Positions 45,236 through 55,612 of a stretch of 64,000 nt of DNA are shown in pieces. The notes beneath the pieces were generated by a model. The model searched no databases. It worked only from the letters and a program-made list of their open reading frames with translations, and was not told the origin of the DNA. The position numbers and the translations under genes were made by a program. The DNA comes from Capsicum annuum (taxonomy: Eukaryota; Streptophyta; Magnoliopsida; Solanales; Solanaceae). Location: positions 219,817,442 to 219,881,441 of the forward strand of contig NC_061115.1 in assembly GCF_002878395.1 (NCBI RefSeq), read 5' to 3'. The stretch's first letter is position 1. The number at the start of each line of letters is the position of its first letter.

Positions 45236-48125
45236 TGGATTTAAATGAATAGAGTAAAATTGATCTATTGACAGATCTAAGTTTGGAGGACGATATTGTA
45301 TTGTATTGTTAGTTTAAATATGATGTTCTACATTTTAAGTGTTATGACAGGCAGATCTAAACAAAAAATAGTATAAATAATTACTCCAATATGTATATTA
45401 TGTGTGTAAAATAATTACGTACTATCAATATAATAGAATGTGGTTTGCATGGATGTGATATATTTTTATGTATAATATAAGCTTTGTGCTAGATAATTCA
45501 TGGCTTTTTTTAAAATTTTGTGAATAGAAAATGGAAAGGGAGAGATTGGAGAAGGCAAAGCAGAAGATAGAGAAAGAGAAAGCTGAGAAAGAGAAGGGTG
45601 ATAAGGTTTGGATGTTTATTTTATTCTTTTTTCTTGTTCTATACATATACAGTGGCGGACCCAACTTTTTTAGGTTGTGGGTGCTCAAAAAAAAAAATTT
45701 ACTAAACAATGAAGCTACAGGGATTCGATCCCCGGATGGGAGACATGAAAGTTATGTCTAAAGTTAGAGCACCCAACCATGATTTTGTTCTCTGGGTGCT
45801 TTTGTATATATTTTATCATTTTTTCACTGTTTCTTATATAATTATACCTCTTCTACGTCGAGTTTAGTGGGTGTTCGAGCACTCGAAAATTGCACGTCGG
45901 TCCGCCCATGTACATATAGTCATACATATAGCGAGTACGTCAGTGCTAATAGATAGGAGGACTTTGTTATTCACGTTAGCGGCTATACTACTGTTATCAT
46001 TTTAGAATGTTGTATCATTTGTTGTGTTGGTGTAATATACCACAAATTATAATAATCATTACAGTTGAAAATAAAATGAACAAAAGTGAAGAAAATAAAA
46101 TAATCTTCTTCTTGGCTGAGGCACGGATATCTCGCTTTCTTTATGGAGATTCAAGCCCATTGCGGCATAATCTACATCGATCCAGCAGTAATCTCTTAAC
46201 TTGTTCCCTCCAGGATACAACAACCCATCAACGATTTATAACTCAAACAACTCCGGATTAGTTGAAGAGTCCAAAGCTCCACCATAAAAACACCTTCCTT
46301 CAATATATATTTACTCTCTTTGTATAGTGAATATAGTTAAAGACTTAGAATATTTTCTTTGTCTCAACTCTTTCTTTCACTAATATAATTACTCTCTTGT
46401 GTATAGTGAATATAGTTGTAGACTTAAAATATTTTCTTTGTCACAACTCTATCTTTCACTACTACACACTATAATCTTTTTCACACTTATTATGTTTTCT
46501 TGTACATTCTACATCAACACTAATGACCTTAAGAGTTACAAGAACTAATGGTCATATGAGTTACAAGAACTTATGGTCATCTTTATCACAATCCATACCC
46601 ACTAACACAAAAATATAACGTGGTGAGTTACAAGAATAATGACACAACTTTCTTCAGTTTATGCTTACCCCAAACTATACCCGAAAAGTCGAAGCCACAC
46701 CTAAACTATACTAGTGACCTATTATACACCTAAACTATAAAAAAGTGAAACTATTTACACCCTGTCAGGCTACCACCACTTGCATGTGGTGTAGTGTTTT
46801 ACACGCGCTGCCACGTCAGCACTACATCAGTAAAAAGTATCATCTTTTTATAGTTAAACTGTGTAATAGGTCACTTATATAGTTTAGGTGTGGATTTGAC
46901 TTTTCGACTATAGTTTGGGGTGGAAACGATGCCTTTTCCCTTAATGTTTTTAGCCGTTTATTTTTGTTATTTAATAGGTTGGACGGGCCTAAGATAAGTG
47001 TAACACACGCGTCTTAGAATGGGGATCGCGGGGAGGTAATAATATCACTTTTATATAGTTAAGGTGTGTAATAGGTCACTTATATAATTTCGGTGTGGCT
47101 TAGACTTTTCTTGTATAGTATGGGGTGGAAATGATATCTTTTCCCTTATTTTAATAATAAAATGCACCAACATGTTGTATTACTTTATGAATCTTGTCTA
47201 TGATGCTATTGTGTGCGGTAATTTCTATTATTTTTTGTTCTTTTGTTGTTTCTTGTCTAGATTATTTTACCTTAAGTCGGGGGAATATCGAAAACAGTCT
47301 TTCTATCTCACCTCTGAGATAGTGATATGGATTGTGTACACTTAACTTCTCCAGACCCCACTTGATGGAAATATACGCTTGTTGTTGGGTATTTTGGTTT
47401 GACACTGCTTCACACCCCCCCCCCCCCCCAAAAAAAAAAAAAAAGAAGGGAGGTACATCTGAGTTAAACTTGTTATTCAAATAGTTTGCCAAGAGGGTTT
47501 GTATTCTACGCATGATTGATCGGTGACCGATAGCGAAGTAGTACCAATTGTCGCGTGCTCTAAAGCTAGTCAGGAGCCTCTTACTTGATTACAGTGGGCA
47601 GGTTGTTGTATTCACAAGTGGATGGCGCTTGAAAGTCTTCTTTCCTTTCTCGACGGTGAAGTAAGACGAAGCTCATGAGCTTATAATCCTAGGTCGGAAC
47701 AAGTTGATAGGATTCCCTTTTTTACGTCCCCATGCTTCCCCCGTGTGGCGACATGAGGGCGAGAAAAGGAAAGAGAGGGATGGAGTTTCTCTCGCTTGTT
47801 TTTGATATGTTTTTAACTTCTAATATTCCTTTTTCCCACTGCTTTGTTTTGTTTTTCCTCAAGCGAAAGATCTATCATTTCTACCCTTTTCAAAGCTCAT
47901 TCTGTGGTAATACTCTGGGTATTTTGTTGTTGTATTTTTAGTTATTGTAACACAATTGAATGTGGAGAGATTCACGTGTTGGATTGACGATTATCTTCTT
48001 TTAATTTTTAAAATATTTACTCTCTCTTCTTTTTTTTTTTGAGATTATACTGAATATGTTTTCTTAACTCTGACATTTCTTTTTTATTTAAGCAGAAAGC
48101 TGAAGAAGGGGCTAACAAGAGCTGA
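45044..48125 (+). CDS. Mitochondrial ATPase-inhibitor (IF1)/At2g27730-like small protein
   Basis: Three exons (45044-45181, 45528-45605, 48096-48125) with GT..AG introns, all joining in phase 0, give 81 residues. The N-terminus MAMRCVVSFNKLRRLMENGN is basic and lacks acids for its first 16 residues, as in a mitochondrial presequence. After a HLRNFSDG cleavage-like region comes the conserved core ILGEEERAQENIYIQKMERE, then a Lys/Glu-rich helix (LEKAKQKIEKEKAEKEKGDK) and the tail KAEEGANKS. The core matches the plant IF1 family, small proteins that bind F1-ATPase and limit ATP hydrolysis, and the related At2g27730 protein. The first intron opens with an (ATT)n microsatellite. The second, 2.5 kb, holds a hAT-like MITE, a foldback repeat and LINE tails. 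Function is inferred from family resemblance. Confidence 0.8.
45185..45236. repeat. (ATT)n microsatellite
   Basis: About 17 uninterrupted ATT units just inside the first intron of the IF1-like gene, a few bases after the splice donor. Likely polymorphic. Confidence 0.95.
45650..45910. mobile_element. hAT-like MITE, 261 bp
   Basis: Perfect 8-bp target duplication TACATATA (45642-45649 and 45911-45918) around an element with ends CAGTGGCGGACC and GGTCCGCCCATG. The 8-bp duplication and CAGTGGCGG terminus fit hAT-type MITEs. It lies in intron 2 of the IF1-like gene. A relative is at 61093-61305. Confidence 0.85.
46300..46465. repeat. About 79-bp direct duplication
   Basis: TTACTCTCTT..TATAGTGAATATAGTT..AGACTTA..ATATTTTCTTTGTC occurs at about 46311 and again at about 46389. 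It is in the second intron of the IF1-like gene, with no coding meaning. Nothing else is recognised in 45920-46660. Confidence 0.8.
46665..46945. mobile_element. Foldback (palindromic) MITE-like element
   Basis: The left arm (46672-46740, CCAAACTATACCCGAAAAGT..) is the inverted copy of the right arm (46850-46922, ..TTTTCGACTATAGTTTGGGG). Both carry the ACCTAAACTATA/TATAGTTTAGGTGT motif. The centre has TGCCACGTCAGCACTACATCA. A third arm in the right-arm orientation lies at about 47050-47155. The whole lies in intron 2 of the IF1-like gene. Confidence 0.75.
47190..47390 (+). mobile_element. RTE LINE/TS-type SINE 3' tail
   Basis: Contains CTTAAGTCGGGGGAATATCG, TATCTCACCTCTGAGATAGT, GTGTACACTTAACTTCTCCA and ends near GCTTGTTGTTGGG. 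The same 3' block is seen at 41080-41206. It is followed by a C-run and A-run (47408-47441). Confidence 0.6.
47715..47936 (+). mobile_element. Degraded RTE LINE/TS-type SINE 3' tail
   Basis: TTCCTCAAGCGAAAGATCTA, CTGTGGTAATACTCTGGGTA and TTTTGTTGTTG at the end correspond to the shared LINE/SINE tail. The upstream part is too degraded to place. Confidence 0.45.
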
Positions 48126-49282
48126 ATTGACATTCTCAAACTCTTGCTTTCAAGTAATCTTTGACAAATAAATGGATAATGACTTTGTGTTACTCTTTGA
48201 TACTGTTGGTTTTTGTACAAAGTGTTTCATAGTTATTATCCTCCATGTTCTTCCTCCTTGAAGTTCTTTTTTGGTTGCAACTGTAAAAACACGTTTGGTT
48301 CGAGGATCAAATATCATCTCTTTTGAACCAAGTTTAAGTTTCAGATATCAAATGATTGAATCGAAGAAAATAAACAATGTATGTGCATCCTATTGATATG
48401 GTTTCTTTTTTCCCAAACTATGAGATGCAAGAACAAAAAATTGAACTAGCCAATGAAGTGGTGAGAATTATGAGGTCTTAAAATACGAATTCAGTGGAAG
48501 CAAAAGATGAAGGGGACTTTTCCACGTCCGTTTATAAGCATATGATGAGTCGTATCACTCGCTACTTGTGCTGGTGGGAGGTAGCAGGACGTTTAATGGA
48601 ATAGGTAAAATGTCTTTCTTAAGTGTATGAAAAATGTAATTTAAAAGGATTCAACAATAATGGTATTTTACTGTGAAAAAAAACAATATAGAGTCGCTCG
48701 TTACTTGTGCTGGTGCACTAATTTTCCGTCCAACAACATACGCACTGTAATCCTGCGAGTGGGGTCTGGGAAGGTGGGGTGTATGTAAGCAAGCAGACCT
48801 AAAAAGACAAGCCGCCAGTGCGCGGATCCAACTTAACCCTGTATGTATGTGGAAAATAAATGTGACATGTTATTGTCACTAACATGTAGCACATCCACTC
48901 GAATCGCAATGAGGCAGGGAATCAAGACATATCGAATATCAGCGTAACTTGGAGGCGAAAAACTCCTAACCATGTTACGCGTTCATCTACAGGCTACCGA
49001 ACCTGGAGGCGAAAAAACAGAACACAAACTAGTGAACACATCGACATTCAGGCTAAAAAAGTTTAACACCATTCTGTTCTTCAACCATTTTGCCAACAAT
49101 TTCATCATCAACAGTTCTGCTAGCATTGGGAAAAAGATCGATCTTTAAGCTCCCGGATTCACTAACTAAAATCAACTGTCAACTAGAAAATATTAAACTT
49201 CACAAGTTCGAGCATCGTATGCAGGGGGGCCACCTTGTATGTACAGGTATGAGTGTTTCGTTTTGTTTCCTGCTACTCACCT
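48126..49282. other. Spacer between convergent IF1-like and MYB genes
   Basis: It holds the 3' ends of two convergent genes. At about 48712-48805 there is a minus-strand LINE/SINE tail (CAACAACATACGCACTG, AGTGGGGTCTGGGAAGG). Two copies of an ACxTGGAGGCGAAAAA motif lie at 48949 and 49001. No other gene is seen. Confidence 0.6.
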
Positions 49283-52200
49283 CTACTGTGCGAAGTTGAA
49301 GTTTTGAGTGCCTCTTTGGTTTTGTAAGCTACTTTGAGGAGGCACTGTGTTGGTATCCACTGCAGTTGTAATATCGTGGATGCTGGACCTTTTTCGTTCT
49401 TTCTTCATTGCCTGTTGTCTAATGAAGTATTTTTGCGCATGACTAGCTACTTGTGTTGGCGTCCTTGATACAACCACGTTTCTTGAAATGCTTCTCCAGT
49501 CGCCCTTCCCGTATTTTTCCAGCCCGATAAGGAATAACCTATGCAAGAATATTACGATTTTGAGTCACATAACAGCTATAAAACAGCAATGTCAGTAATA
49601 ACCAACAACTACTACGACTCAAATAATGCCATGGAACAACAACTGCACCGACTCTCCAAAATTGTTGCCACACCCCTGTCGGATCTTCCAAAATGACTAC
49701 TTTTGGAGTATTCGACATCAACTGCCTTCATTTTTGAAGAGTCTGAGCGACATAGTTTGTAAATACTCTACTGATATAACTGAAAGCGCCCACGACACTA
49801 TAATGGCGGGGACAAGATTATCAATCCCAAGCAAGTTAGAGTTGGTTATATGAAATTGGATAAGAATTTGTCGAAAATTCTTTAAGCTCATATGTGCAAT
49901 CACCATACTACTAAGCACAATCAAACAACCCTTTGGAAGATCTAAACAGTAAACAATGAAAACTAAACTGCCCATGTCTATCAAAATGGTCAATTTACTC
50001 TCACAAAGATCAAGAGGCCGACTGTCTCAATCTAAAAAGATAGTCCCCACCACCCTCATGGTCGAAAATCACCATTTTGTTGCACGCCGGCACCAATGAT
50101 TTTCGAGCACGGTACAAAGAAGAGACAAGAACAACTGGATATAGGACAGATTACACAACTGAGAAGGAAAATTCAAGTTTTATCAGTTTACCAGTTCATA
50201 GATCAAACGGAAGTGTAGTTCATGAATAGGATTTGTTCTGGCGCAGACACTTTTCTCGGCATTTTGGCTAAAGATCAGAAATAGAGAATTACTCTTAGGC
50301 AGCTCAGAACAAAAAAAAGAGTACCTTTTTCCTCCTCCTTTTTTCTTGATGAGTAAAAAAGAGTCATTTTTCCCACTAAACAAAGCAGAAAGAAAAATGC
50401 TTAGATTGAAACGAAAAACACTCATTTCCGAGCCAAAAACTCCGCCATTAACAAAAAAAAAAGAATATAGTATTTCCTTTTGATGAGTAAAAAGAGTTGT
50501 TTTGTTTCCACTGATCAAAGAAGAAAGCAAAATACTTGAACTAAAATCTGAAGAGACTCATTTCCTAGCCATAACAAAAAAGTAGATAAAAGAAGAATTA
50601 GTTGAAATACCGTTATTCTATACTTTGACCATCTAGGAAGTGAGGATTTGAGATGGACGTGTGGACATACTAAAAGAGATGGGATTAGGAACGGAATTAT
50701 TCAGGACAAGGTAGGAGTAGCCTCCGTGGTAGACAAGATGAGGGAAAGAAGATGCACAGATGTTCATGTGAGAGGTTGGCTATAATGGGTATAAGGAGAG
50801 GTAGAGGTAGGCCGAAGAAGTCTTGGGAGAGGTGATTACTGATTAGACGGGACATGACTCACAACAGTAGCTGAAAACATGACCCTAGGAAGATATGAAG
50901 GCCAATGATTAGCGGAGAAGGTTAACAACTAGTTGAGTGTTGTTTAGTTCTCTTATCGGTAGTGTTATTATTACTTCTTACGTTTTTAATCTTCCATTTT
51001 AGTAGTACCTAATGTTTCCTTTGGTTCACCTATCGTATTATTTGTTGTCACTACTTCTATCTTCTTAATCGTTTTCAACGTGACTCTTTGCTACCCTATT
51101 TTTTTACATACTAGATTATAATATACAAACCCAAGCTAAAAGTCTATCGAAAATACTCTCTCTACCTTCCCAAGACAGAATTAAGGCTGCATACACATCA
51201 CCTGTCACGCCCCGAGCCTACACTCTGAGCCTACACCCTGGACGTGACAAGGTACTTGGAGCAACGCATGAACTTGTACAAGTTTCTTAGGGGATAGCTT
51301 TAGTGCATGATCTGGAGTAAGACTCATTTATAGAAGTGAGACCCTCACAACCATAAACAAGATCCTACCGACCCAACTTCATACACTACCTAGGACACTT
51401 AAACTCTGTGCTCTGATACCAAGTAATCTGTCACGTCCAGAGTATAAGGTCGGACCGTGACATCACCTTTCTCGAACCCCACTAGTGGTATTATAATAGA
51501 TATGTTGTTGTACTGTTATTTTCAACGCATTTACCCATAATCTCCAAAACGGTAAACAACAACAACAACATACCTGGTGTAGTCACAAAGTGGAGTCCAC
51601 AACAACAACATATCCCATGTATTCCCACAAAGTCAAAGTGGGGTCCGGGAAGGATAGACTGTACGCAGTCCATACCACTACATTAGATGAAGTAGAGACG
51701 TTGTTTCCGATACAAAGTGGAGTCTAGGGAGCTAAAATATACGACCTCACATGACTATTTCCAATACACCCTTGACTCAAAACAAAAACAATCTAGAAAA
51801 GGACGTAATACAAATACTAAAAACAACAAAAATAGTACTAACAAAAACAACATACATTAGCATAACAGTACTAAAACAAAATAATACTACAACCGAACTA
51901 CACATAAACAACATATATCAACCTTTAAAACAATTTAATTGCATTCCAAAATTATCCAATTAAACCCAAAAAAAAATAAAAAAATGCTACCGGTGTTCTT
52001 CTTCAGTCCATGGAGTCCCCTTTTTCCTTTCAGCCGAAACCCGACCCGAATCACCTTCTAATTCAACCCGACCCGAATGACCTTCCAATTCAACCCGACC
52101 CGAATCATCATCGGTATAACCCGGAAATTCGATCCGACCCGAATCAATTTCAAATACATCATGAACAAGGTCATCATAATGAGCCATAATATCATCGATT

Positions 52201-52313
52201 GATTTTCCAGGTACATAATCGGCGATTAATTGAAACCGATCGGCGATATTTTCGGGGTATAAAACTAACGCGTTTTCAAATAATTTATCGTCGTTTCGAC
52301 TCCATATCGACAT
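49283..52313 (-). CDS. MYB-related transcription factor, two SANT repeats (DIVARICATA/SRM1 type)
   Basis: Two exons on the minus strand: 52313-51991 and 49538-49283, with a 2.45-kb GT..AG intron, give 192 residues. The N-terminal SANT/MYB repeat (residues about 3-52, [20 protein letters not shown] onward) is typically for protein contact. An acidic linker (about 53-93) contains tandem SGRVELEG units. The second, DNA-binding MYB repeat (about 97-147) starts [20 protein letters not shown] and ends with the hallmark [13 protein letters not shown]. The intron falls within the first helix of this repeat, splitting an Arg codon. The C-terminal tail is basic then Gln/Asn-rich. Such proteins bind I-box/TATCCA-like sites and act in the nucleus. 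The family is clear but the exact orthologue is not. A dispersed 0.4-kb repeat starts about 130 bp upstream of the ATG. Confidence 0.92.
50640..51512 (+). mobile_element. RTE-type LINE 3' end fragment B, interrupted
   Basis: Frames with breaks read [20 protein letters not shown] and [20 protein letters not shown], then [12 protein letters not shown], the C-terminal region of RTE LINE proteins. Its 3' UTR continues to 51203, is interrupted by a 256-bp insertion (51204-51459), and resumes at 51469 to end in TATGTTGTTG. It lies in the MYB gene intron, opposite to that gene's transcription. It is 5'-truncated and dead. Confidence 0.75.
51204..51459. mobile_element. 256-bp insertion with 9-bp target duplication (MULE-type MITE candidate)
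   Basis: ACATCACCT occurs at 51195-51203 and again at 51460-51468, exactly flanking the insert in the LINE tail. The ends GTCACGCCCCGAGCC and AAGGTCGGACCGTG are imperfect inverted repeats. A 9-bp duplication is typical of Mutator-like elements. It could instead be another element type with a decayed end. Confidence 0.7.
51551..51726 (-). mobile_element. LINE/SINE tail with a second tail nested in it
   Basis: Minus-strand (TTG)n tail. Inside it a 114-bp insert (51598-51711) is flanked by a 13-bp duplication ACAAAGTGGAGTC (51585-51597 and 51712-51724). The insert is itself a minus-strand tail, starting on the plus strand with CACAACAACAACATA and carrying AAAGTGGGGTCCGGGAAGG. It is therefore a short, 5'-truncated retroposition into a related tail. 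It lies in the MYB intron. Confidence 0.75.
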
Positions 52314-52439
52314 TGAATTTGAAATTCAATTAATCGGCTGAAAATTTGGGATTTAATTTAAAGAAATTTTATTCGGCAAAATGAGAAAAAAAAAATGGAT
52401 TTTATAGAGAGAAATAGAGGGTTAAAAGGGAAAATACGT

Positions 52440-52850
52440 TTTCTTACAAAAATATAGTAATTCAAAAAATAGGTCAAACGATATAAATTCACGGTTTGTA
52501 ACTTAATTATAGAAAATCTCAATATTTTACATAATTATTAAAAAAATTGATTTTGAATCTGTCGAGATATATAATTATACAACCAACAAATATACATTTT
52601 TCTTATGTAAAGATACATAATTAGCTCCCGATATATTTTTTCCAATTTTGAGTCTGGCGAGATACATAATACATCCAACAAAGATACTCTTTTTTATTCG
52701 AAAAGATACATAATTAGCTCCCAATATTTATTATTTTTTTATTTTAAATTTGTCGAGATATATAATTAGCTCCCAATATATCCAACAAAGACACATAATT
52801 AGCTAAGGTTGTTGTAGTTACTTTGTAAAAATTATCGTTAATTAATGTAT
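52440..52850 (-). repeat. Dispersed 0.4-kb repeat, copy 2 (inverted)
   Basis: Reverse-orientation copy of the repeats at 41243 and 54465. AGATACATAATTAGCTCCC units are at about 52609, 52705 and 52755, with TCTGTCGAGATA or TTTGTCGAGATA between. It lies upstream of the MYB gene and may form the left arm of a larger element ending near 54900. Confidence 0.75.
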
Positions 52851-53290
52851 TATTTAATACACTAGTAATTTATCGAGTACATGAACCTAAATGAGTGTCG
52901 ATGATTAACGAGAATAAAACTCTAAATAGAAAGATATAAATGCTCAAGATTGGAGTTCAAGGTTAGTAAATACTCGAGATTTGTCTAATACTCCCAGAGG
53001 TAGTTACATTGGGTACTTATCAGATATAACGATAATTAGTGTATCAGACGAGTATTAGTAGTACCAGGAGAATAGAGTAAACCATGACGTAAATTGTATC
53101 GTCGTGTGTGAGTTGTATTAGGTTAGTTAGTCAAATGTTATCAGCAACTAAAAGGTAGTTACAATTTATTTACTTATTAGATATAACTATAATCATCGTA
53201 TTCAACGAGTATTAGTTGTACCATCAAATAAGAGTAGACGACAATATAAGTTGTATCGGGTAAGCATTAATTTTTTCATGCAAACCACTA

Positions 53291-53470
53291 GAGTTGGCAT
53301 GGTGGTTCAGCGCCATGTTCCTTAAGCAAGAGGTCGGGGGTTCGATCCCCACCTCTGGCGAATGGAGCAAATTCTGTGGCCAGTTTTCTACCGTTTAGTG
53401 CGCTGACAGAGGAACGGAGGATTAGTCTCACGGCTGCCGGCTGTAGGAATACCTTGGGAAACAAAACAAA
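53291..53470 (+). mobile_element. tRNA-derived SINE (SolS-type)
   Basis: The Pol III A-box-like TGGCATGGTGGTTCAG and B-box GGTTCGATCCC (about 53339) lie in a tRNA-like head. A body with CAGAGGAACGGAGGATTAGT follows and ends in an A-rich stretch. TCATGCAAA before and TCATGCGAA after may be the target duplication. The family within SolS is not assigned. Confidence 0.7.
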
Positions 53471-53622
53471 AAATCATGCGAATATCAGATATGTTAGTGC
53501 ATATTTTTCATTAGTTGAAAATGGGCGAAAGGGCGAATACCTTGGGAAACAAAAAAAAATCATGCGAATATCAGATATGTTAGTGCATATTTTTCATTAG
53601 TTGAAAATGGGCGAAAGGGCGA
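53447..53622. repeat. 88-bp tandem duplication
   Basis: GAATACCTTGGGAAACAAAA with the following flank to GGGCGAAAGGGC occurs at 53447 and again at 53535, nearly identical. The unit spans the SINE 3' end plus flanking DNA, so it arose after the SINE inserted. Confidence 0.9.
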
Positions 53623-54108
53623 AAGAATTATATCAAGTATCAATACATATTATATCGGCACACAAATATATTATATCATAAATACAAAAATAAAAAAATA
53701 AAAAATATTCCAAATGTGCATGATTAACAACAATATAAGAGACAATATAACTCAAGTTAGAAAGATATAAATGTTGAAAGATTAAAGTTAAAGGTTAGCA
53801 GATAGTCGAGATTTGTCTAATACTCCTAGTGATAGTTACAATTTGCTTCGGTACCTAATATAACTTGAATCACTCTATTAGACGAGTATTATTGTATCAG
53901 AGGAAAAAAGTAAACGGCGATATCAATTGTATCGATGTGTATCAACTGTATCAGGTTGGTACTAAGTTCATCATGCGAATATCAATTACAGCGACACATA
54001 TTCTATCGGTTCAAAATATTCAAAAGAGTTGTGTTGATATAGTATCGATACATACTATATCAACACACATACATATTGTATCGTAAATACAGTTAGATTC
54101 TAAATATT

Positions 54109-54463
54109 TGCCACGTCGCGTAGTTTTTCCTTTTCCTTCTTCTTCTCCTTCTTCTTCTTATCCTTCTTCTTCTGCTTCTTCTTCTTCTCCTTCTTCTTCT
54201 CCTTCTGCTTCTTCTGCTTCTCCTTCTTCTTCTACTCCTTCTTCTCCTTTTTCTTCTTCTTCTCCTCCTTCTCCTCCTTCTTCTTCCCTTCTTCTTCTTC
54301 TTATTCTTCCCTTCTTCTTCTGCTTCTCCTTCTTCTTCTACTCCTTCTTCTCCTTTTTCTTCTTCTTCTCCTCCTTCTTCTTCCCTTCTTCTTCTTCTTA
54401 TTCTTCCCTTCTTCTTCTTCTTCTTCTTCTCCTTCTCCTTCTTCTTCTTCTTCTTCTTCTTCA
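54109..54463. repeat. Long (CTT)n-type polypyrimidine tract
   Basis: About 355 bases of almost pure pyrimidine on the plus strand, built of TTC, with CTCCTT and CCCTTC variants. A 110-base stretch (CTTCTTCTTCTTATTCTTCCC and surroundings) recurs. The open frames on both strands (poly-Ser and poly-Arg/Lys/Glu) are low-complexity products. Confidence 0.97.
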
Positions 54464-54464
54464 A

Positions 54465-54900
54465 AAAATAACATAAATACACCTTAACTTACCATACTTA
54501 CACAAATCTCCACCCCTTTCAAAGTAATTACAAAAATCTCAACTAACCATGTATCTTTGTTGGATGTATCGGGGAGCTAATTATGTATCTCGACAGACCT
54601 AGAATTAAAAAAAATATATTGAAAGCTAATTATATATTTTTTACAAGGAAAAACTATATATTCGTTGGATGCATTATATATCTCGACAGATCCAAAATCG
54701 AAAAAAAAATACTGGGAGCCAATTATGGATATTTCCAAAGGAAAAAAACATATCTTCGTTGGATATATTATAGAGCTAATTATGTATTTCGACAGAATCA
54801 AAACTAGAATTTTCAGTAATCACATAAAATGTCAAGATTTTCTGTAATTAAGATCCGAACTGTCGGAATTTACGTTGTTTTTACTCTTTTTTTTTTGTAT
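54465..54900 (+). repeat. Dispersed 0.4-kb repeat, copy 3
   Basis: Begins ACATAAATACACCTTAACTT directly after the CTT tract and carries GGAGCTAATTATGTATCT-type units with CGACAGATCCAAAA between. It ends near GATTTTCTGTAATTAAG. It is the same orientation as the copy at 41243 and inverted to the copy at 52440. Confidence 0.75.
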
Positions 54901-55144
54901 AAATAACATAAATACCAACCTTTTGGAAGTAATTACACTCTCTCTACTTTTTAATTACATTACTCTCTCTCCCTATTAATATACATAACATAACCGACAT
55001 ATACATAGCATTCTGTGTATATGTTGGAATTTTTGTAATATGTTTAGGGAATTGAGATTTTTTGTAATATTAAAAACATAAGTTGTGTATTTGTGTAGTT
55101 TTTAGTTTTTTTTTTTTTAAAACCATTTTGAGCTACATGCAACA

Positions 55145-55300
55145 AAATGTGGGCCAAGTAACACAAATTGGATTGAAACGAGCCTTGGTCCAAGCCCATT
55201 AGAATTTCATCAATAACTTCACAAGCCCAAAGTGAACTCATACAAAATCCAAGCCCAATATAGTCATCACCCACAAGCACAAAAAAAAACCCTAATATAA
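55145..55300 (+). promoter_or_regulatory. eS17 promoter: site II elements and telo box
   Basis: Several TGGGCC/AGCCCA (site II) motifs at about 55149, 55193, 55224 and 55252 are followed by a telo box AAACCCTAA at 55287-55295. This pairing is typical of plant ribosomal-protein and other growth-linked promoters bound by TCP and telo-box factors. Transcription probably starts near or just after the telo box. Confidence 0.75.
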
Positions 55301-55612
55301 TCTTCTCCATTCAGCTGAAAAATTCACACATATACACACACTCAACGGTGGTTCATTGCCTCTCTGCCTTAATTGTTTGTAAGTTTTCTAGAATTTTAGC
55401 AAAATTATTTACTTGCTTTAAGCTATTAAAATCCATATTATGTTTAATGAACCATTTTTTTTTTTAAAAAAAAACATTTTCTATGTGTATAAAATTATTG
55501 TGAGGTAACGTTTACGTGCACTTTTCACTAGGCATGTTGTTGTTGGAGGTCTGTGTATACTTGTTACAGCTAAAAAAAGATAATCAGGATTTTTTTTCAC
55601 TTGTCTAGTTGT

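Larger units (their letters stand above)
52851..54108. repeat. Degenerate internal repeats between the inverted 0.4-kb arms
   Basis: A segment of about 200 bp (GAAAGATATAAATG.. GAGATTTGTCTAATACTCC.. CAGACGAGTATTAGT) occurs at about 52930-53110 and about 53755-53940. A shorter relative lies at 53155-53260. Recurrent AATTGTATCG and TACATATTxTATCG phrases mark the rest. No gene is seen. Confidence 0.65.

Noticed and set aside
45531..45761. 76-residue Lys/Glu-rich ORF as a separate gene
   Set aside because: Its first part is exon 2 of the IF1-like gene; the rest reads into the intron and the MITE.
53291..53360. Functional tRNA gene
   Set aside because: A and B boxes are present but the region continues into a SINE body with an A-rich end, and I cannot form a proper acceptor and anticodon arm by eye.
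54093..54482. Arg/Lys/Glu-rich and Ser-rich ORFs on opposite strands
   Set aside because: Pure translation of the CTT tract; no codon structure or conserved domain.
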